Part shown: piece after piece, positions 8,205 through 18,097 of the stretch
Numbering within the stretch: position 1 is the stretch's first letter
How the letters are laid out: each line of letters starts with the position of its first letter
Source of the DNA: Lachnospiraceae bacterium
GTDB taxonomy: Bacteria > Bacillota > Clostridia > Lachnospirales > Lachnospiraceae
Assembly: GCA_029054245.1 (NCBI GenBank)
Contig: JAIDFQ010000063.1
Coordinates: forward strand, 35,459 to 99,458
Direction of reading: 5' to 3'
Length of the DNA: 64,000 nucleotides
Program-made: the position numbers and the translations under genes
The notes under the pieces: generated by a model
The model's input: the letters and a program-made list of their open reading frames with translations, nothing else
Databases searched by the model: none
What the model was told of the DNA's origin: nothing

Positions 8205-9146
8205 ATGAAGAAGAATATAATAATTGTTATTGCTCTTCTCTCTGTCACGCTGTTTGGAGGTTGTGGAAATAACAATAATGCGCAGGAACCAGATTCTGCG
8301 GTAGATGTTACTGTAGAAGAGGATGCAGAGGAATCATCAGAAACTGTAACGGAAACATTGCCCGAAGAACCGACGGAAGAAGAATCTGAAAGTGATGAAA
8401 CAGCTAAGCAGAATCAGGATACAGCAGAGTTGCCGGATGGGATTTATACAGCAGAGTTTACGACAGACAGCAGTATGTTTCGTGTCAATGAAACCTGTGA
8501 AAACAAAGGAACTCTGACAGTAGAGAACGGGGAAATGACAATCCATATTACCCTTGGTTCAAAAAAGATTTTAAATCTTTATCCCGGACTGGCTGAAGAT
8601 GCATCGGAAGAAGGAGCAGAGCTGCTTTTACCGACAGAAGATACAGTCACATACAGTGATGGCATGACAGAAGAAGTTTATGGTTTTGATGTGCCTGTTC
8701 CCGTGCTGGAGACAGAATTTGATCTGGCGCTTATTGGGACAAAGGGAAAATGGTATGACCATAAGGTCAGTGTCTCTAATCCGGTTCTGCTTGAAAATAA
8801 TGAACAGGTAAAACATGCAGTATCTTTGGAAGATGGTACATACAGCATGGGAATTACCTTTGAAGGTGGAAGCGGAAAGGCGGAAATTTTGTCTCCCGTA
8901 TCTGTAACCGTGGCAGGTGGAAAAGCGATGGCAACCGTACAATGGAACAGCCCTAATTATGATTATATGATAGTGAATGGAGAAAAATATCTGCCGGTAA
9001 ATACGGAAGGCGATTCTTTATTTGAGATTCCTGTTCTTATATTTGATGAACCAATGGATGTTATTGGTGATACTGTGGCGATGAGTAAACCTCACGAAAT
9101 AGAATATACACTCACTTTTCATTTAGATACAGCAGTCAAAGAATAA
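8205..9146 (+). CDS. Lipoprotein with two related beta-rich binding domains
   Basis: A lipoprotein of 313 residues (lipobox LFGGC) with a Glu-rich linker and then two domains that each open with DG-x-Y. The first (about 75-200) contains MFRVNETCENKGTLTV, a SDGMTEEVYGFDVPVPV stretch and LIGTKGKWYDHKVSVSNP. The second (about 210-313) has DGTYSMGITFEGGSGKA, WNSPNYDYMIVNGEKYLP and FEIPVLIFDEPM. The pattern resembles NEAT-like or iron-transport-associated surface domains that bind haem or other ligands, but I cannot name the family firmly. Start is ATG 8205 with GGGGTGAG just upstream; a TTG at 8184 is less likely. Between the chelatase and the ABC importer, a tetrapyrrole- or cobalt-binding role is plausible. 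Confidence 0.6.
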   Translation: MKKNIIIVIALLSVTLFGGCGNNNNAQEPDSAVDVTVEEDAEESSETVTETLPEEPTEEESESDETAKQNQDTAELPDGIYTAEFTTDSSMFRVNETCENKGTLTVENGEMTIHITLGSKKILNLYPGLAEDASEEGAELLLPTEDTVTYSDGMTEEVYGFDVPVPVLETEFDLALIGTKGKWYDHKVSVSNPVLLENNEQVKHAVSLEDGTYSMGITFEGGSGKAEILSPVSVTVAGGKAMATVQWNSPNYDYMIVNGEKYLPVNTEGDSLFEIPVLIFDEPMDVIGDTVAMSKPHEIEYTLTFHLDTAVKE

Positions 9147-9164
9147 GAAAAAGTGGGGAATAAG

Positions 9165-10331
9165 ATGAGAGGAAGAAAAAAGGCGTTTGCTTTGCTTCTT
9201 ACGGGGCTGCTATGGCTGTATGGCTGTGGTAGTCCTTCTCTCGATTCTGACGTAATGGCAGATATAGAGGAAGAATCCGGTTTTGATATAGGAGAAGAAC
9301 TGGTTTATGAGCAAAGCATAGAGCTACAGTATGCGGAAAATTTTAAAATTGATTATTATGAGGGTGGTTATACCCTGCTTACGATAACAATGGATGGCAC
9401 ACAGTTTTTGATTATACCGGAAAATGGAGAAGTGCCGCAAACTTTAGATAAAAAAATTGTGGTGCTTAGGCGTCCGATTAAAGACATCTATCTGGTGGCA
9501 TCTTCGGCAATGGATATTTTTAGTGAATTGAATGGATTGGATTCCATTGCTTTTTCGGGACATAAGGAAGACGGCTGGTTTATTGAAGCGGCAAGAGAGG
9601 AAATGCATAAGGGTAATATCCTTTATGCGGGCAAATACAGCAAGCCGGATTATGAACTGCTTCTTTCAAATCACTGTGCGCTTGCCATAGAAAACATGAT
9701 GATTTCGCACTCACCTGAAGTAGTGGAAAATCTGGAGAACTTTGGAATCCCTGTTATGATAGATTATTCCAGCTATGAGTCGCATCCTCTTGGCAGGGCA
9801 GAATGGGTGAAATTTTATGGGGCGTTGCTTGGAAAGGAAAAGGAGGCAGAAAGAATATTTACAGATCAGGCGGCAATCCTTGAGAGGGTAAGTGCATCTG
9901 AGAGAACAGATAAAACAGTAGCCTTCTTTTTCATTACTTCTAATGGTATGGTACAGGTACGCCAGTCTTCTGATTATGTTCCGAAGATGATAGAACTTGC
10001 AGGTGGCAGCTATATCTTTCAAAATTTAGGCGAGCCTGAAACGAAGCGTTCTACCATGAATATGCAGGTAGAAGAATTTTATGCCGGTGCAAAAGATGCG
10101 GATTTCCTGATTTATAACAGTTCCATTGATGGAGGCGTTTCCAGTGTAGAGGAGTTGCTTGATAAATGTGAGCTGCTTGTGGATTTTAAGGCTGTGGAGA
10201 ATGGAAATGTGTGGTGTACTACAAACGATATGTACCAGCAGTCTCTTGCAATCGGATATTTCATTGAGGATATCCATGCGATGATGCAGGGTGAAAATGA
10301 TGAGATGCACTATCTTTATCACCTGGATTGA
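9165..10331 (+). CDS. BtuF/FecB-like substrate-binding lipoprotein of ABC importer
   Basis: The 388-residue lipoprotein (lipobox WLYGC) has a periplasmic-binding domain of the class III, helical-backbone type used for siderophores, haem and B12. Supporting features are the DIFSELNGLDSIAF region, the KPDYELLLSNHCALAIEN segment that forms the first lobe, and FGIPVMIDYSSYESHPLGRAEWVKFYGALLG linking the lobes. The genes for a FecCD-type permease and its ATPase follow at once. A role in taking up cobinamide, another tetrapyrrole or a cobalt complex is inferred from the riboswitch-controlled operon. Start is ATG 9165 after GTGGGGA; GTG 9153 is in frame but overlaps that ribosome site. Confidence 0.75.
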   Translation: MRGRKKAFALLLTGLLWLYGCGSPSLDSDVMADIEEESGFDIGEELVYEQSIELQYAENFKIDYYEGGYTLLTITMDGTQFLIIPENGEVPQTLDKKIVVLRRPIKDIYLVASSAMDIFSELNGLDSIAFSGHKEDGWFIEAAREEMHKGNILYAGKYSKPDYELLLSNHCALAIENMMISHSPEVVENLENFGIPVMIDYSSYESHPLGRAEWVKFYGALLGKEKEAERIFTDQAAILERVSASERTDKTVAFFFITSNGMVQVRQSSDYVPKMIELAGGSYIFQNLGEPETKRSTMNMQVEEFYAGAKDADFLIYNSSIDGGVSSVEELLDKCELLVDFKAVENGNVWCTTNDMYQQSLAIGYFIEDIHAMMQGENDEMHYLYHLD

Positions 10332-10357
10332 AAGGCTGGCAGAGAGGGGAGATTTCT

Positions 10358-11377
10358 ATGAAGCTGGACAGAAAAAGTAGAAACATTACGGCTTTCTTTT
10401 TGCTTGGAGCCTGTGTTTTCATTTTTTTTATTTTAAATATTTGTATTGGAAGTGTCAGGATTGCATTATCGGATGTGGCAAGAGCATTTTGCGGACAGGA
10501 AAGTAATGAAACGGTAGCAAGGATTCTGTGGGATATCAGGCTTCCGAGGGCGACAGCGGTATTGATTCTCGGCGGGGCGCTTTCGCTTGCGGGTTATCTT
10601 TTGCAAACATTCTTCAATAACCCGATTGCGGGACCGTTTGTTTTAGGAATTTCCTCTGGAGCTAAAATGGTGGTGGCGCTTATCATGGTGTTTTTCATGG
10701 GGAAGGGAATCAGGGTGACATCGGTAGCCATGATTTTTGCAGCGTTGATTGGTGCCATGCTGTCTATGGGCTTTGTACTTATGATGTCCCGCAGAATCCA
10801 TAATATGTCAATGCTGGTAGTCAGCGGTGTCATGATTGGTTATATCTGTTCGGCGGTCACGGAATTAGTAGTTACCTTTGCCAATGATGCGGATATTGTA
10901 AATCTCCACAATTGGTCACGGGGGAGTTTTTCGGGAATGACTTGGGAAAACGTAAAGGTTATGGCAGTGGTGGTGTCCATAGTGTTTCTTGCAGTTTTTT
11001 TGATGTCAAAGCCGCTTGGCGCTTATCAGTTGGGAGATGTCTATGCGCGGAACGTGGGTGTTAATTTACAGCTTTTGCGTGTGTGTATTGTAATTTTCTC
11101 CAGCATTTTATCTGCGTGTATTGTGGCATTTGCGGGACCAATTTCTTTTGTTGGAATAGCAGTGCCGCATTTGGTTAAGAAATTGCTGAATACAACAGAT
11201 CCAATTTGGATGATACCTGCCTGCTTTGCTGGGGGAAGCGCTTTTTGCTTGTTTTGTGACTTGCTTGCAAAAACAATACTTGCGCCGACAGAACTGAGTA
11301 TCAGCACCGTGACGGCGATTTTCGGTGCGCCGGTGGTGCTTTGGATTATAAAACGAAAAGAGTATCAAAAACCATGA
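10358..11377 (+). CDS. BtuC/FecCD-family ABC permease
   Basis: This 339-residue polytopic membrane protein has about nine to ten hydrophobic segments and the FecCD motifs RLPRATAVLILGGALSLAG and NNPIAGPFVLGISSGA. It forms the translocation channel with the binding protein just upstream and the ATPase downstream. Start is ATG 10358, with AGAGGGGAG at 10342-10352; a TTG at 10328 overlaps the previous stop. The ATPase gene begins inside its last codon (ATGA), so the two are translationally coupled. Confidence 0.85.
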   Translation: MKLDRKSRNITAFFLLGACVFIFFILNICIGSVRIALSDVARAFCGQESNETVARILWDIRLPRATAVLILGGALSLAGYLLQTFFNNPIAGPFVLGISSGAKMVVALIMVFFMGKGIRVTSVAMIFAALIGAMLSMGFVLMMSRRIHNMSMLVVSGVMIGYICSAVTELVVTFANDADIVNLHNWSRGSFSGMTWENVKVMAVVVSIVFLAVFLMSKPLGAYQLGDVYARNVGVNLQLLRVCIVIFSSILSACIVAFAGPISFVGIAVPHLVKKLLNTTDPIWMIPACFAGGSAFCLFCDLLAKTILAPTELSISTVTAIFGAPVVLWIIKRKEYQKP

Positions 11378-12168
11378 AAAAATACTATTTTTTCACACAA
11401 AAAATGTGCGTGGGGTATGATAATAAACCACTGATAAAGGATATGGAAATTGAACTGCGGGGAGGGGAAATCTTGTGTCTGATCGGTCCAAACGGTGCGG
11501 GTAAATCTACCGTTTTAAAAAGTATTGCAGGGCAGCTTGGGTTACTTGGCGGAACGGTATATCTTGGAGAAGATGATTTGTCTGAAATGAAGGCAGAGGA
11601 ACTGGCAAAGAGGATGTCCGTAGTGTTTACCGAGAAAGTAAGGGCAGAACTGAAAAGCTGCAGAGACATGGTTGCAACTGGGCGTTATCCATATACCGGA
11701 TGGTTTGGCATATTATCAGAAGAAGATGAGCGGATTGTAGATGAAGTGATGGAACTTACCCATATAACAGGCATCAGTGAAAAAGACTTTGACAAGATAA
11801 GCGACGGTCAGAAGCAGCGAGTGATGCTGGCGAGGGCAATCTGTCAGGAGCCGGAAATCGTGATATTGGATGAACCAACGTCTTATCTGGATATCAAATA
11901 CAAGCTTGAATTTCTGTTATTATTACAGGAAATGAGGGAGAAAAGGGGACTGACGGTTATTATGTCCTTACATGAACTGGAACTTGCAAAGATTGTTTCC
12001 GATAAAATACTCTGCCTGAAAGGAGAGTATGTAGAACGATATGGGATGCCGGAAGAGATTTTTGAATCGGATTTTATCGAACGATTATTTGATATGAATG
12101 AAAAAGAATTTTTAGGAAACGAAAAGCTCCTTGCGTATATGAGACAGATTGGAAAATATGAGAGGTAA
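11374..12168 (+). CDS. BtuD/FecE-like ABC ATPase
   Basis: The 264-residue ATPase energises the importer encoded upstream. Walker A is GPNGAGKST near residue 40, the signature is SDGQKQR (a variant of LSGGQ), Walker B is [12 protein letters not shown], and the switch His is in [11 protein letters not shown] 11374 overlaps the TGA of the permease gene by four bases. Family is sure; the ligand follows only from context. The next gene, cbiP, begins three bases after its stop. Confidence 0.87.
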   Translation: MKKYYFFTQKMCVGYDNKPLIKDMEIELRGGEILCLIGPNGAGKSTVLKSIAGQLGLLGGTVYLGEDDLSEMKAEELAKRMSVVFTEKVRAELKSCRDMVATGRYPYTGWFGILSEEDERIVDEVMELTHITGISEKDFDKISDGQKQRVMLARAICQEPEIVILDEPTSYLDIKYKLEFLLLLQEMREKRGLTVIMSLHELELAKIVSDKILCLKGEYVERYGMPEEIFESDFIERLFDMNEKEFLGNEKLLAYMRQIGKYER

Positions 12169-12170
12169 TT

Positions 12171-13661
12171 ATGGCAAAGGTTATTATGATTCAGGGAACT
12201 ATGTCCGGTGCAGGAAAAAGTCTTTTGGCAGCGGGACTATGCAGGATAATGAAACGGGATGGGTACAGAGTCGCTCCTTTTAAATCGCAGAATATGGCGC
12301 TCAATTCTTTTGTTACAGAGGAAGGGCTTGAAATGGGAAGGGCTCAGGTCATGCAGGCAGAAGCGGCAGGGCTTGCTCCATTGGTCTGTATGAATCCGAT
12401 TTTATTAAAGCCGACAGACCATACAGGTTCACAGGTGATTGTAAATGGACAGGTGCTTGGAAATATGAGCGCGAAGGAATATTTTTCCTACAAGCGCAAG
12501 CTAATTCCGGATATTAAGAGAGCTTTCCGAAAGTTAGAGGAAATGGCAGATATCATTGTGATAGAGGGCGCAGGAAGTCCGGCAGAGGTAAACTTACGGG
12601 AAAATGATATCGTCAACATGGGACTGGCAGGGATTGTGGATGCTCCGGTATTGCTGGCAGGCGATATTGACAGGGGCGGTGTATTCGCACAGCTTCTGGG
12701 AACACTGATGCTGCTTGCCGAAGAGGAAAGGAAACGTGTGAAAGGACTGATTATTAATAAATTCAGGGGAGACCGCTCCCTGCTTGATTCCGGCATTGAA
12801 ATATTGGAAGAAAAAGGAGGTATTCCGGTGGCAGGTATAGTTCCTTATATGGATATACAATTAGAGGATGAAGACAGCCTGACAGAGCGGTTTGGAAAAA
12901 AAGAAAAGGGAAAGATAGATATAGCGGTTATCAGATATCCCCGAATTTCTAATTTTACGGATTTTAATGTGTTTGAACAGATACCGGAGGTGTCTGTTCG
13001 TTATGTCGTTTCCGTGGAGGAATTAGGTTCTCCAAATATGATTTTCTTGCCGGGCAGCAAGAATACTATGAGTGACCTCGACTGGATGCGTGGGAATGGG
13101 CTGGAAGCAGCAGTAAAAAAAATGGCGGAAAAGATACCGGTTTGTGGTATATGTGGCGGATATCAGATGATGGGAGAACATATTTCCGATCCGGAAGGAA
13201 TGGAAAAAGGCGGAACCATGAAAGGGATGGAATTACTGCCTGTCACAACAATGCTGAAACATGAAAAAGTGCGCCGTCAGGTACATGGTACAGTGAATAA
13301 AATGGAAAGTTTTTTTTCCGTACTTTCAGGACTTGAGTTTGACGGATATGAGATACATATAGGGGAAAGCGGGCATTCTCCGGGTAATTTTGGGATATTT
13401 GGAACAGAAGCGGCGTTTGTGACTGGAAGAAATAAAAATGTATGTGGAACATATATACATGGGATATTCGACAGGGCTGCGATTGCAACTGCCCTTGTGG
13501 ATGCATTGGCTGAGAATAATGGATTATCCATAAAATCCAAATGCTGCATTGATTATAAGGATTTCAAAGAAAAACAGTATGATACGCTGGCAGATATCTT
13601 GTCGGAGTATCTTAACATGGAGGAAATATATGGAATACTCAGGGAGGCACATATTAGATAA
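12171..13661 (+). CDS. cbiP: Cobyric acid synthase
   Basis: CbiP (CobQ) uses ATP and glutamine to amidate side chains b, d, e and g of adenosylcobyrinic acid a,c-diamide. The 496-residue length is normal. The N-terminal dethiobiotin-synthetase-like domain opens with [12 protein letters not shown] and has the [10 protein letters not shown] and [12 protein letters not shown] motifs. The C-terminal triad-type amidotransferase domain (about 248-480) has the nucleophile Cys in [10 protein letters not shown] and the His of YIHGIFD. Its 3' end overlaps the cobT start by 32 bp, with cobT's ribosome site inside it. Confidence 0.94.
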   Translation: MAKVIMIQGTMSGAGKSLLAAGLCRIMKRDGYRVAPFKSQNMALNSFVTEEGLEMGRAQVMQAEAAGLAPLVCMNPILLKPTDHTGSQVIVNGQVLGNMSAKEYFSYKRKLIPDIKRAFRKLEEMADIIVIEGAGSPAEVNLRENDIVNMGLAGIVDAPVLLAGDIDRGGVFAQLLGTLMLLAEEERKRVKGLIINKFRGDRSLLDSGIEILEEKGGIPVAGIVPYMDIQLEDEDSLTERFGKKEKGKIDIAVIRYPRISNFTDFNVFEQIPEVSVRYVVSVEELGSPNMIFLPGSKNTMSDLDWMRGNGLEAAVKKMAEKIPVCGICGGYQMMGEHISDPEGMEKGGTMKGMELLPVTTMLKHEKVRRQVHGTVNKMESFFSVLSGLEFDGYEIHIGESGHSPGNFGIFGTEAAFVTGRNKNVCGTYIHGIFDRAAIATALVDALAENNGLSIKSKCCIDYKDFKEKQYDTLADILSEYLNMEEIYGILREAHIR

Positions 13662-14724
13662 CCGTACAGAGGAAACATTGAATAAATTGAAATTGCAGGA
13701 ACCGGACTGTAAAATATACAAAAAGGTATTGAAAAATTGGGATTCCATAGCCAAGCCTCTTGATGGGATGGGAAGATTTGAAACTATCACTGCACAGATT
13801 GGCGCGATTTTAGGTACGGATGAAATTGATATTACAAAAAAAGCTGTCATCATCATGTGCGCGGATAATGGAATTGTAGAGGAAGGCATCAGCCAGTCTG
13901 GTCCGGAAGTCACAGCGGCAGTAGCAGCGCAGATGGGAAAGGGTGCATCATCAGTAGGGAAAATGGCGGAGGAGGCAGGGGCGGACACGATTCCTGTAGA
14001 TGTTGGAATCAATGGAAAAGAGCAGATTGCAGGAGTGCTTAACAGAAAAGTCCGCCGCGGCACCAGAAACTTTAGTAAGGAACCGGCTATGACGAGAGAA
14101 GAAACTGTCAGGGCAATTTTTACCGGTATAGAAATTGTGGGAGAGTGCAAAAGGAAGGGGTATCAAATTCTCGCAACCGGGGAAATGGGGATTGGAAATA
14201 CGACAACGAGCAGTGCTGTTGCAGCGGCTTTGTTAAGATGTGAGGCAGACGAGGTGACCGGAAGGGGCGCCGGACTTTGCGATGAAAAATTACAGCGAAA
14301 AAAGCAGATGATCACGGAGGCAGTCAAAAAGTATAAACTTTATGAAGCGGGACCTCTCACTGTGCTTCAAACAGTTGGAGGATTGGACATTGCTGGGCTT
14401 GTGGGAGTCTGCATTGGCGGTGGCGTTTTTCATATACCAATAGTGCTTGATGGCGTGATCAGCATGGCAGCGGCACTGCTCTCAGAAAGAATGATACAGG
14501 GAACCATACAGTATCTGATTCCGTCACATAAAGGCAAAGAACCGGCAGTGGAGAAACTTGTGAAGGAATTAAGGCTAGAGCCTGTGATAGACGGCAGGAT
14601 GGCATTGGGCGAAGGAACGGGAGCCGTGATGATGCTGTCGCTATTGGAAATGGCATTGTGTGTTTATCGTAAAAGAACCCTGTTTTCGGATATTAAAGTG
14701 GAACAATATGAAAGGCATTCATAA
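13630..14724 (+). CDS. cobT: Nicotinate-nucleotide-dimethylbenzimidazole phosphoribosyltransferase
   Basis: CobT makes alpha-ribazole phosphate from a lower-ligand base and nicotinate mononucleotide, for attachment to the corrin. The 364-residue protein has the expected [13 protein letters not shown] near the N-terminus, [27 protein letters not shown] and GEGTGAVM, the last carrying the C-terminal catalytic Glu region. Start is ATG 13630, with GGAGG at 13619-13623; an in-frame ATG at 13549 would extend it into cbiP without a ribosome site. No lower-ligand synthesis gene (bza) is in the window. Confidence 0.94.
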   Translation: MEYSGRHILDNRTEETLNKLKLQEPDCKIYKKVLKNWDSIAKPLDGMGRFETITAQIGAILGTDEIDITKKAVIIMCADNGIVEEGISQSGPEVTAAVAAQMGKGASSVGKMAEEAGADTIPVDVGINGKEQIAGVLNRKVRRGTRNFSKEPAMTREETVRAIFTGIEIVGECKRKGYQILATGEMGIGNTTTSSAVAAALLRCEADEVTGRGAGLCDEKLQRKKQMITEAVKKYKLYEAGPLTVLQTVGGLDIAGLVGVCIGGGVFHIPIVLDGVISMAAALLSERMIQGTIQYLIPSHKGKEPAVEKLVKELRLEPVIDGRMALGEGTGAVMMLSLLEMALCVYRKRTLFSDIKVEQYERHS

Positions 14725-14726
14725 AT

Positions 14727-15260
14727 ATGATGGTTTTGGTTGTTGGAGGAAGCGGAAGCGGCAAATCTTCTTATGCGGAGAAAACGGCTGTTTCTCTTGC
14801 ACAGGCAGGTATGAAAAAATATTATCTTGCAACGATGCAGGTTTTTGATGATGAAGGAAGGAAGAAGGTTGAAAGACATAGGTATCTAAGAAATGGGAAA
14901 GGTTTTTTCACGATTGAGCAGCCTACACGGATTTCTGGTGCATTGGAAAAAATGGAAGATGGAGACAGGACTGTTTTGTTAGAATGTATCTCTAACTTGA
15001 TGGCAAATGAGATGTTTTCAGAGAAAAAAGCTATGACGGAGATGCAGGTTACGGATAATGTCATACGAGATATAAAGATGTTGAAAGATCAGACAAATCA
15101 TTTCGTCGTGGTCAGCAATAATGTATTTGAAGATGGAATTACTTATGACGAAACAACAAGGAAGTATATTCTGGCAATGGGAAAGATGAACCAAAAACTT
15201 GCGGCATTAGCTGAGCAGGTAGTGGAAGTAGTAGCAGGGATTCCGGTAATTATAAAATAA
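14727..15260 (+). CDS. cobU: Adenosylcobinamide kinase / adenosylcobinamide-phosphate guanylyltransferase
   Basis: CobU phosphorylates adenosylcobinamide and then activates it with GTP for nucleotide-loop assembly. The 177-residue product has the P-loop VVGGSGSGKSSYAE near the N-terminus, the catalytic His region VERHRYLRNGKGF, a LLECISNLMANEMF strand and the C-terminal NQKLAALAEQVVEVVAGIPV. The usual NEVGxGIVP motif is changed to NNVFEDGITYD. A second CobU-like gene lies at 16061 in the same operon. It follows cobT by two bases. Confidence 0.88.
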   Translation: MMVLVVGGSGSGKSSYAEKTAVSLAQAGMKKYYLATMQVFDDEGRKKVERHRYLRNGKGFFTIEQPTRISGALEKMEDGDRTVLLECISNLMANEMFSEKKAMTEMQVTDNVIRDIKMLKDQTNHFVVVSNNVFEDGITYDETTRKYILAMGKMNQKLAALAEQVVEVVAGIPVIIK

Positions 15261-15281
15261 TAGCGGTGAAAGGAAACAGAT

Positions 15282-16055
15282 ATGCAAGTAATAAAATCTT
15301 TTTTTATAGCAGTATCCATTTATTCTAAAATTCCTGTTCCCCAATTTGAGTGGAAAGAAGATGACATGAAATATGTTTTTTGTTTTTTTCCGTGGATAGG
15401 GGCATTGATTGGTGGCTGCATTTATTTCTGGAATTATTTATGCGGCATTTATCATATAGGGGTTTTGTGTAGAACTGCGGTAGGAATGGTTATTCCGATT
15501 TTTATTACAGGTGGATTTCATATAGACGGCTTTATGGATACGATGGATGCGATACATTCTTATAGCCCAAAGGAGAGAAAGCTGGAAATATTAAAGGATG
15601 CCCATATTGGCGCTTTTGCAGTTATTATGCTTGCTGCTTATGGATTGGTTCTTTTTGGCGCATTTTCGGAAATGGAAAGTGCTGCACTGTTAAAAATTGT
15701 ATGCTGTGGTTTTTTTCTGTCGCGTTGTCTGTGCGGTATTAGTGCCGTTTCCTTTCCGCTGGCAAAAAAAGATGGTATGCTTTATACTTTCGCAGACAGT
15801 TCCCATAAAAGGATTGTGAAAGGTTCGTTATCTTTACAAAGCGCGCTATGCATTGGTTTGATGTGCTTCCTGTCATTTCCAGCGGGCTTGACTGTGGCAG
15901 TGGCGGCTGTCTTAACGCTGGTTTACTATTTTCATCACAGCAGGAAGGAATTTGGGGGAGTGACTGGCGATACGGCTGGATTTTTTGTACTTCTTTGTGA
16001 AGGATGTATTGTGGTAGTTGCAGCATTTATGGATGTTTTTATATGGAAAGCGTAA
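15282..16055 (+). CDS. cobS: Cobalamin synthase (adenosylcobinamide-GDP ribazoletransferase)
   Basis: CobS joins adenosylcobinamide-GDP with alpha-ribazole (phosphate) in the membrane. The 257-residue protein is polytopic and shows the family motifs FFPWIGALIGG and the metal-binding TGGFHIDGFMDTMDAIHS, then a DAHIGAFAV stretch. GAAAGGAAACAGAT precedes the ATG. It lies between the two cobU-type genes; the smaller one starts five bases after its stop. Confidence 0.93.
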   Translation: MQVIKSFFIAVSIYSKIPVPQFEWKEDDMKYVFCFFPWIGALIGGCIYFWNYLCGIYHIGVLCRTAVGMVIPIFITGGFHIDGFMDTMDAIHSYSPKERKLEILKDAHIGAFAVIMLAAYGLVLFGAFSEMESAALLKIVCCGFFLSRCLCGISAVSFPLAKKDGMLYTFADSSHKRIVKGSLSLQSALCIGLMCFLSFPAGLTVAVAAVLTLVYYFHHSRKEFGGVTGDTAGFFVLLCEGCIVVVAAFMDVFIWKA

Positions 16056-16060
16056 AGAAA

Positions 16061-16444
16061 ATGAAATTAATAATAGGCGGAACTGCGCAGGGGAAATTGG
16101 AGTATGTACTTTTAAAGTATGATGTGCAAAAGAATATGGTGTGGGATGGCGTTTTGCCAAATGATATGAAATTAAATGGAAACATCGTGATTATCAACCA
16201 CTTTCATCAGTGGGTTAAGAGCCGTATGGCAAGTGGGGGATGTCCGGAAGATGAAATTATGTCATTTCTTGATTGCTATGAGGACTGTATTATTATATGC
16301 GATGAGATTGGAAATGGGATTGTTCCGATAGATCCGTTTGAAAGAGAATACAGGGAACGTGTAGGAAGGATTCTTGTGCAGCTTGCAAAGAGGGCGGAGG
16401 AGGTAGAACGTATCATATGTGGGATTGGGCAGAAAATCAAATAA
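16061..16444 (+). CDS. Second, degenerate CobU-like protein
   Basis: The 127-residue protein starts with a CobU-type loop, MKLIIGGTAQGKLEYV, in which the Ser/Thr after the Lys is Leu. It ends with the conserved CobU tail that the first CobU lacks: DEIGNGIVP followed by ERVGRILVQLAKRAEEVERIICGIG. The central catalytic His-containing loop is missing and the protein is about 50 residues shorter than CobU. It may form a mixed complex with the main CobU or hold one half-reaction. Start is taken at ATG 16061; an ATG at 16043 is also in frame and would overlap cobS. Homology is clear, function inferred. Confidence 0.7.
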   Translation: MKLIIGGTAQGKLEYVLLKYDVQKNMVWDGVLPNDMKLNGNIVIINHFHQWVKSRMASGGCPEDEIMSFLDCYEDCIIICDEIGNGIVPIDPFEREYRERVGRILVQLAKRAEEVERIICGIGQKIK

Positions 16445-17061
16445 TGCTGGTATTCATCCGGCATGGTGTAACGCAGGCAAATAAAGAACGGAGATATCTG
16501 GGAAAAACGGATGAATCCCTTTCAGAAGAAGGGATAGAAATATTGGAATCCTATAAAATGCTTAAAATTTATCCTGATGTGGAGTATCTGTTTACCAGTC
16601 CCATGAAAAGATGTACGGAGACTGCTAAAATTATTTATCCCACATTATGCCCGATTGTTATTCCGGAATGGGAAGAAATCAATTTTGGACGGTTTGAATA
16701 TAGAAATTATGAAGAATTAAAGGATGATGCACAGTATCAGGAATGGCTCCGCAGCAAAGGCACACTGGATTTCCCAGAGGGAGAAAGCAGAAATAATTTT
16801 GCTCTGCGATGCAAAAGCGGTTTTATAAGAATGTGTCATGAAGTGAGTCATACTGTAGGACGAAATACAAAGAAGCCTGTATCTGTAGGAATGATTGTTC
16901 ATGGAGGAACGATTATGTCATTGCTGAGTTTGTATGGTGGAACCGATTATTTTGACTATCAGGTGCCAAATGGCAGAGGCTATGTATGCAGACTGACAGG
17001 ACTGAATGACAAGACAACACCGGAAGATGATATACAGATTAAGGTGGTAGCGGAAATATGA
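16444..17061 (+). CDS. cobC: Alpha-ribazole-phosphate phosphatase-like histidine phosphatase
   Basis: The 205-residue histidine-phosphatase (phosphoglycerate mutase superfamily) has the phospho-acceptor motif FIRHGVTQAN at the N-terminus, the TSPMKRCTETA helix, EINFGRFEYRNYEEL and the second His in VHGGTI. In this operon the likely role is CobC, removing phosphate from alpha-ribazole phosphate or from adenosylcobalamin 5'-phosphate. Start is ATG 16444, which overlaps the preceding TAA by one base. A stand-alone phosphatase of this family could have other substrates; context decides. Confidence 0.82.
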   Translation: MLVFIRHGVTQANKERRYLGKTDESLSEEGIEILESYKMLKIYPDVEYLFTSPMKRCTETAKIIYPTLCPIVIPEWEEINFGRFEYRNYEELKDDAQYQEWLRSKGTLDFPEGESRNNFALRCKSGFIRMCHEVSHTVGRNTKKPVSVGMIVHGGTIMSLLSLYGGTDYFDYQVPNGRGYVCRLTGLNDKTTPEDDIQIKVVAEI

Positions 17062-18071
17062 GGCACTATATGAACTATCACATGGTTGCCTTTTTCATGG
17101 GATTCCTCTTAGATTTGGCTTTAGGTGATCCTTATTGTTTGCCGCATCCAATCCGTTTGATTGGGAAATTGATAACAGGAAGCGAAAAAATACTTCGTGG
17201 AATGGGGATAAGAGGAAAAGATAAAAAGGCAGATAGCAACGGAAAAGCGCTTCGGCAGGGAATAGAACTTGTGCTTATTGTGATTATCAGCGTGGTGGCA
17301 GTTACATCATTTCTGCTGTTTATGGCATATTGGCTGCATCCGGTTCTGGGAGTGGCGGTGGAGTGTATTATGACTTATCAGATACTTGCAGTAAAATGTC
17401 TGAAGGCAGAGAGTATGAAAGTCTATCAATGTCTGAAAAATGGGAATCTGGAGCAGGCAAGGAAAGCTGTTTCCATGATTGTAGGAAGGGATACGGAACA
17501 TCTGAATGAAGAAGACGTTGCGAAAGCGGCGATAGAAACGGTGGCGGAGAACACCTCTGACGGAGTGACCGCGCCAATGATATATCTGGCAATTGGAGGT
17601 CCGATACTTGGGTTTTTATATAAAGCAATAAACACAATGGATTCGACGATTGGATATAAAAGTGAAAAGTACCTGTATTTCGGAAGAGCATCGGCAAAAC
17701 TTGACGATTTTGTGAATTTTCTTCCGGCAAGAATCAGCGCCTGCCTTATGATTGCCGCATCTTTTTTTGCAGGCAGACATTTTTCGGGAACAGGTGCATG
17801 GACAATTTATAAAAGGGATCGAAAAAAACATGCAAGTCCCAATTCTGCTCAGACTGAGGCGGTATGCGCCGGTGCGCTTTCTATACGGCTTGCAGGAGAT
17901 GCCAGTTATTTTGGAAAAAAAGTAAAGAAACCGTATATAGGCGAGGCGGTACGAGGGGTAGAATACGAGGACATAAAACGGGCGAATCATTTGATGTACA
18001 TTACTGCATGGCTGTGTGAGGTATTATGTCTGTTGGCAATGTACGTAATAGCAATGAGCAGTGCCATCTGA
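17058..18071 (+). CDS. cbiB: Adenosylcobinamide-phosphate synthase
   Basis: CbiB attaches (R)-1-aminopropan-2-ol phosphate to adenosylcobyric acid in the membrane. The 337-residue polytopic protein has DLALGDPYCLPHPIRLIG at the start, AIETVAENTSDGVTAPMIY in the middle, and the MDSTIGYKSEKYLYFGRASAKLDD and HASPNSAQTEA motifs that mark the family. ATG 17058 overlaps the cobC stop as ATGA. The PLP enzyme that makes its co-substrate follows. Confidence 0.93.
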   Translation: MRHYMNYHMVAFFMGFLLDLALGDPYCLPHPIRLIGKLITGSEKILRGMGIRGKDKKADSNGKALRQGIELVLIVIISVVAVTSFLLFMAYWLHPVLGVAVECIMTYQILAVKCLKAESMKVYQCLKNGNLEQARKAVSMIVGRDTEHLNEEDVAKAAIETVAENTSDGVTAPMIYLAIGGPILGFLYKAINTMDSTIGYKSEKYLYFGRASAKLDDFVNFLPARISACLMIAASFFAGRHFSGTGAWTIYKRDRKKHASPNSAQTEAVCAGALSIRLAGDASYFGKKVKKPYIGEAVRGVEYEDIKRANHLMYITAWLCEVLCLLAMYVIAMSSAI

Positions 18072-18097
18072 AAAAATGACAAACGAAAGGAGCATAG

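Noticed and set aside
13524..14150. 208-codon minus-strand frame opposite cbiP and cobT
   Set aside because: Antisense to two certain genes, Ser/Ile/Pro-rich shadow composition, no ribosome site.
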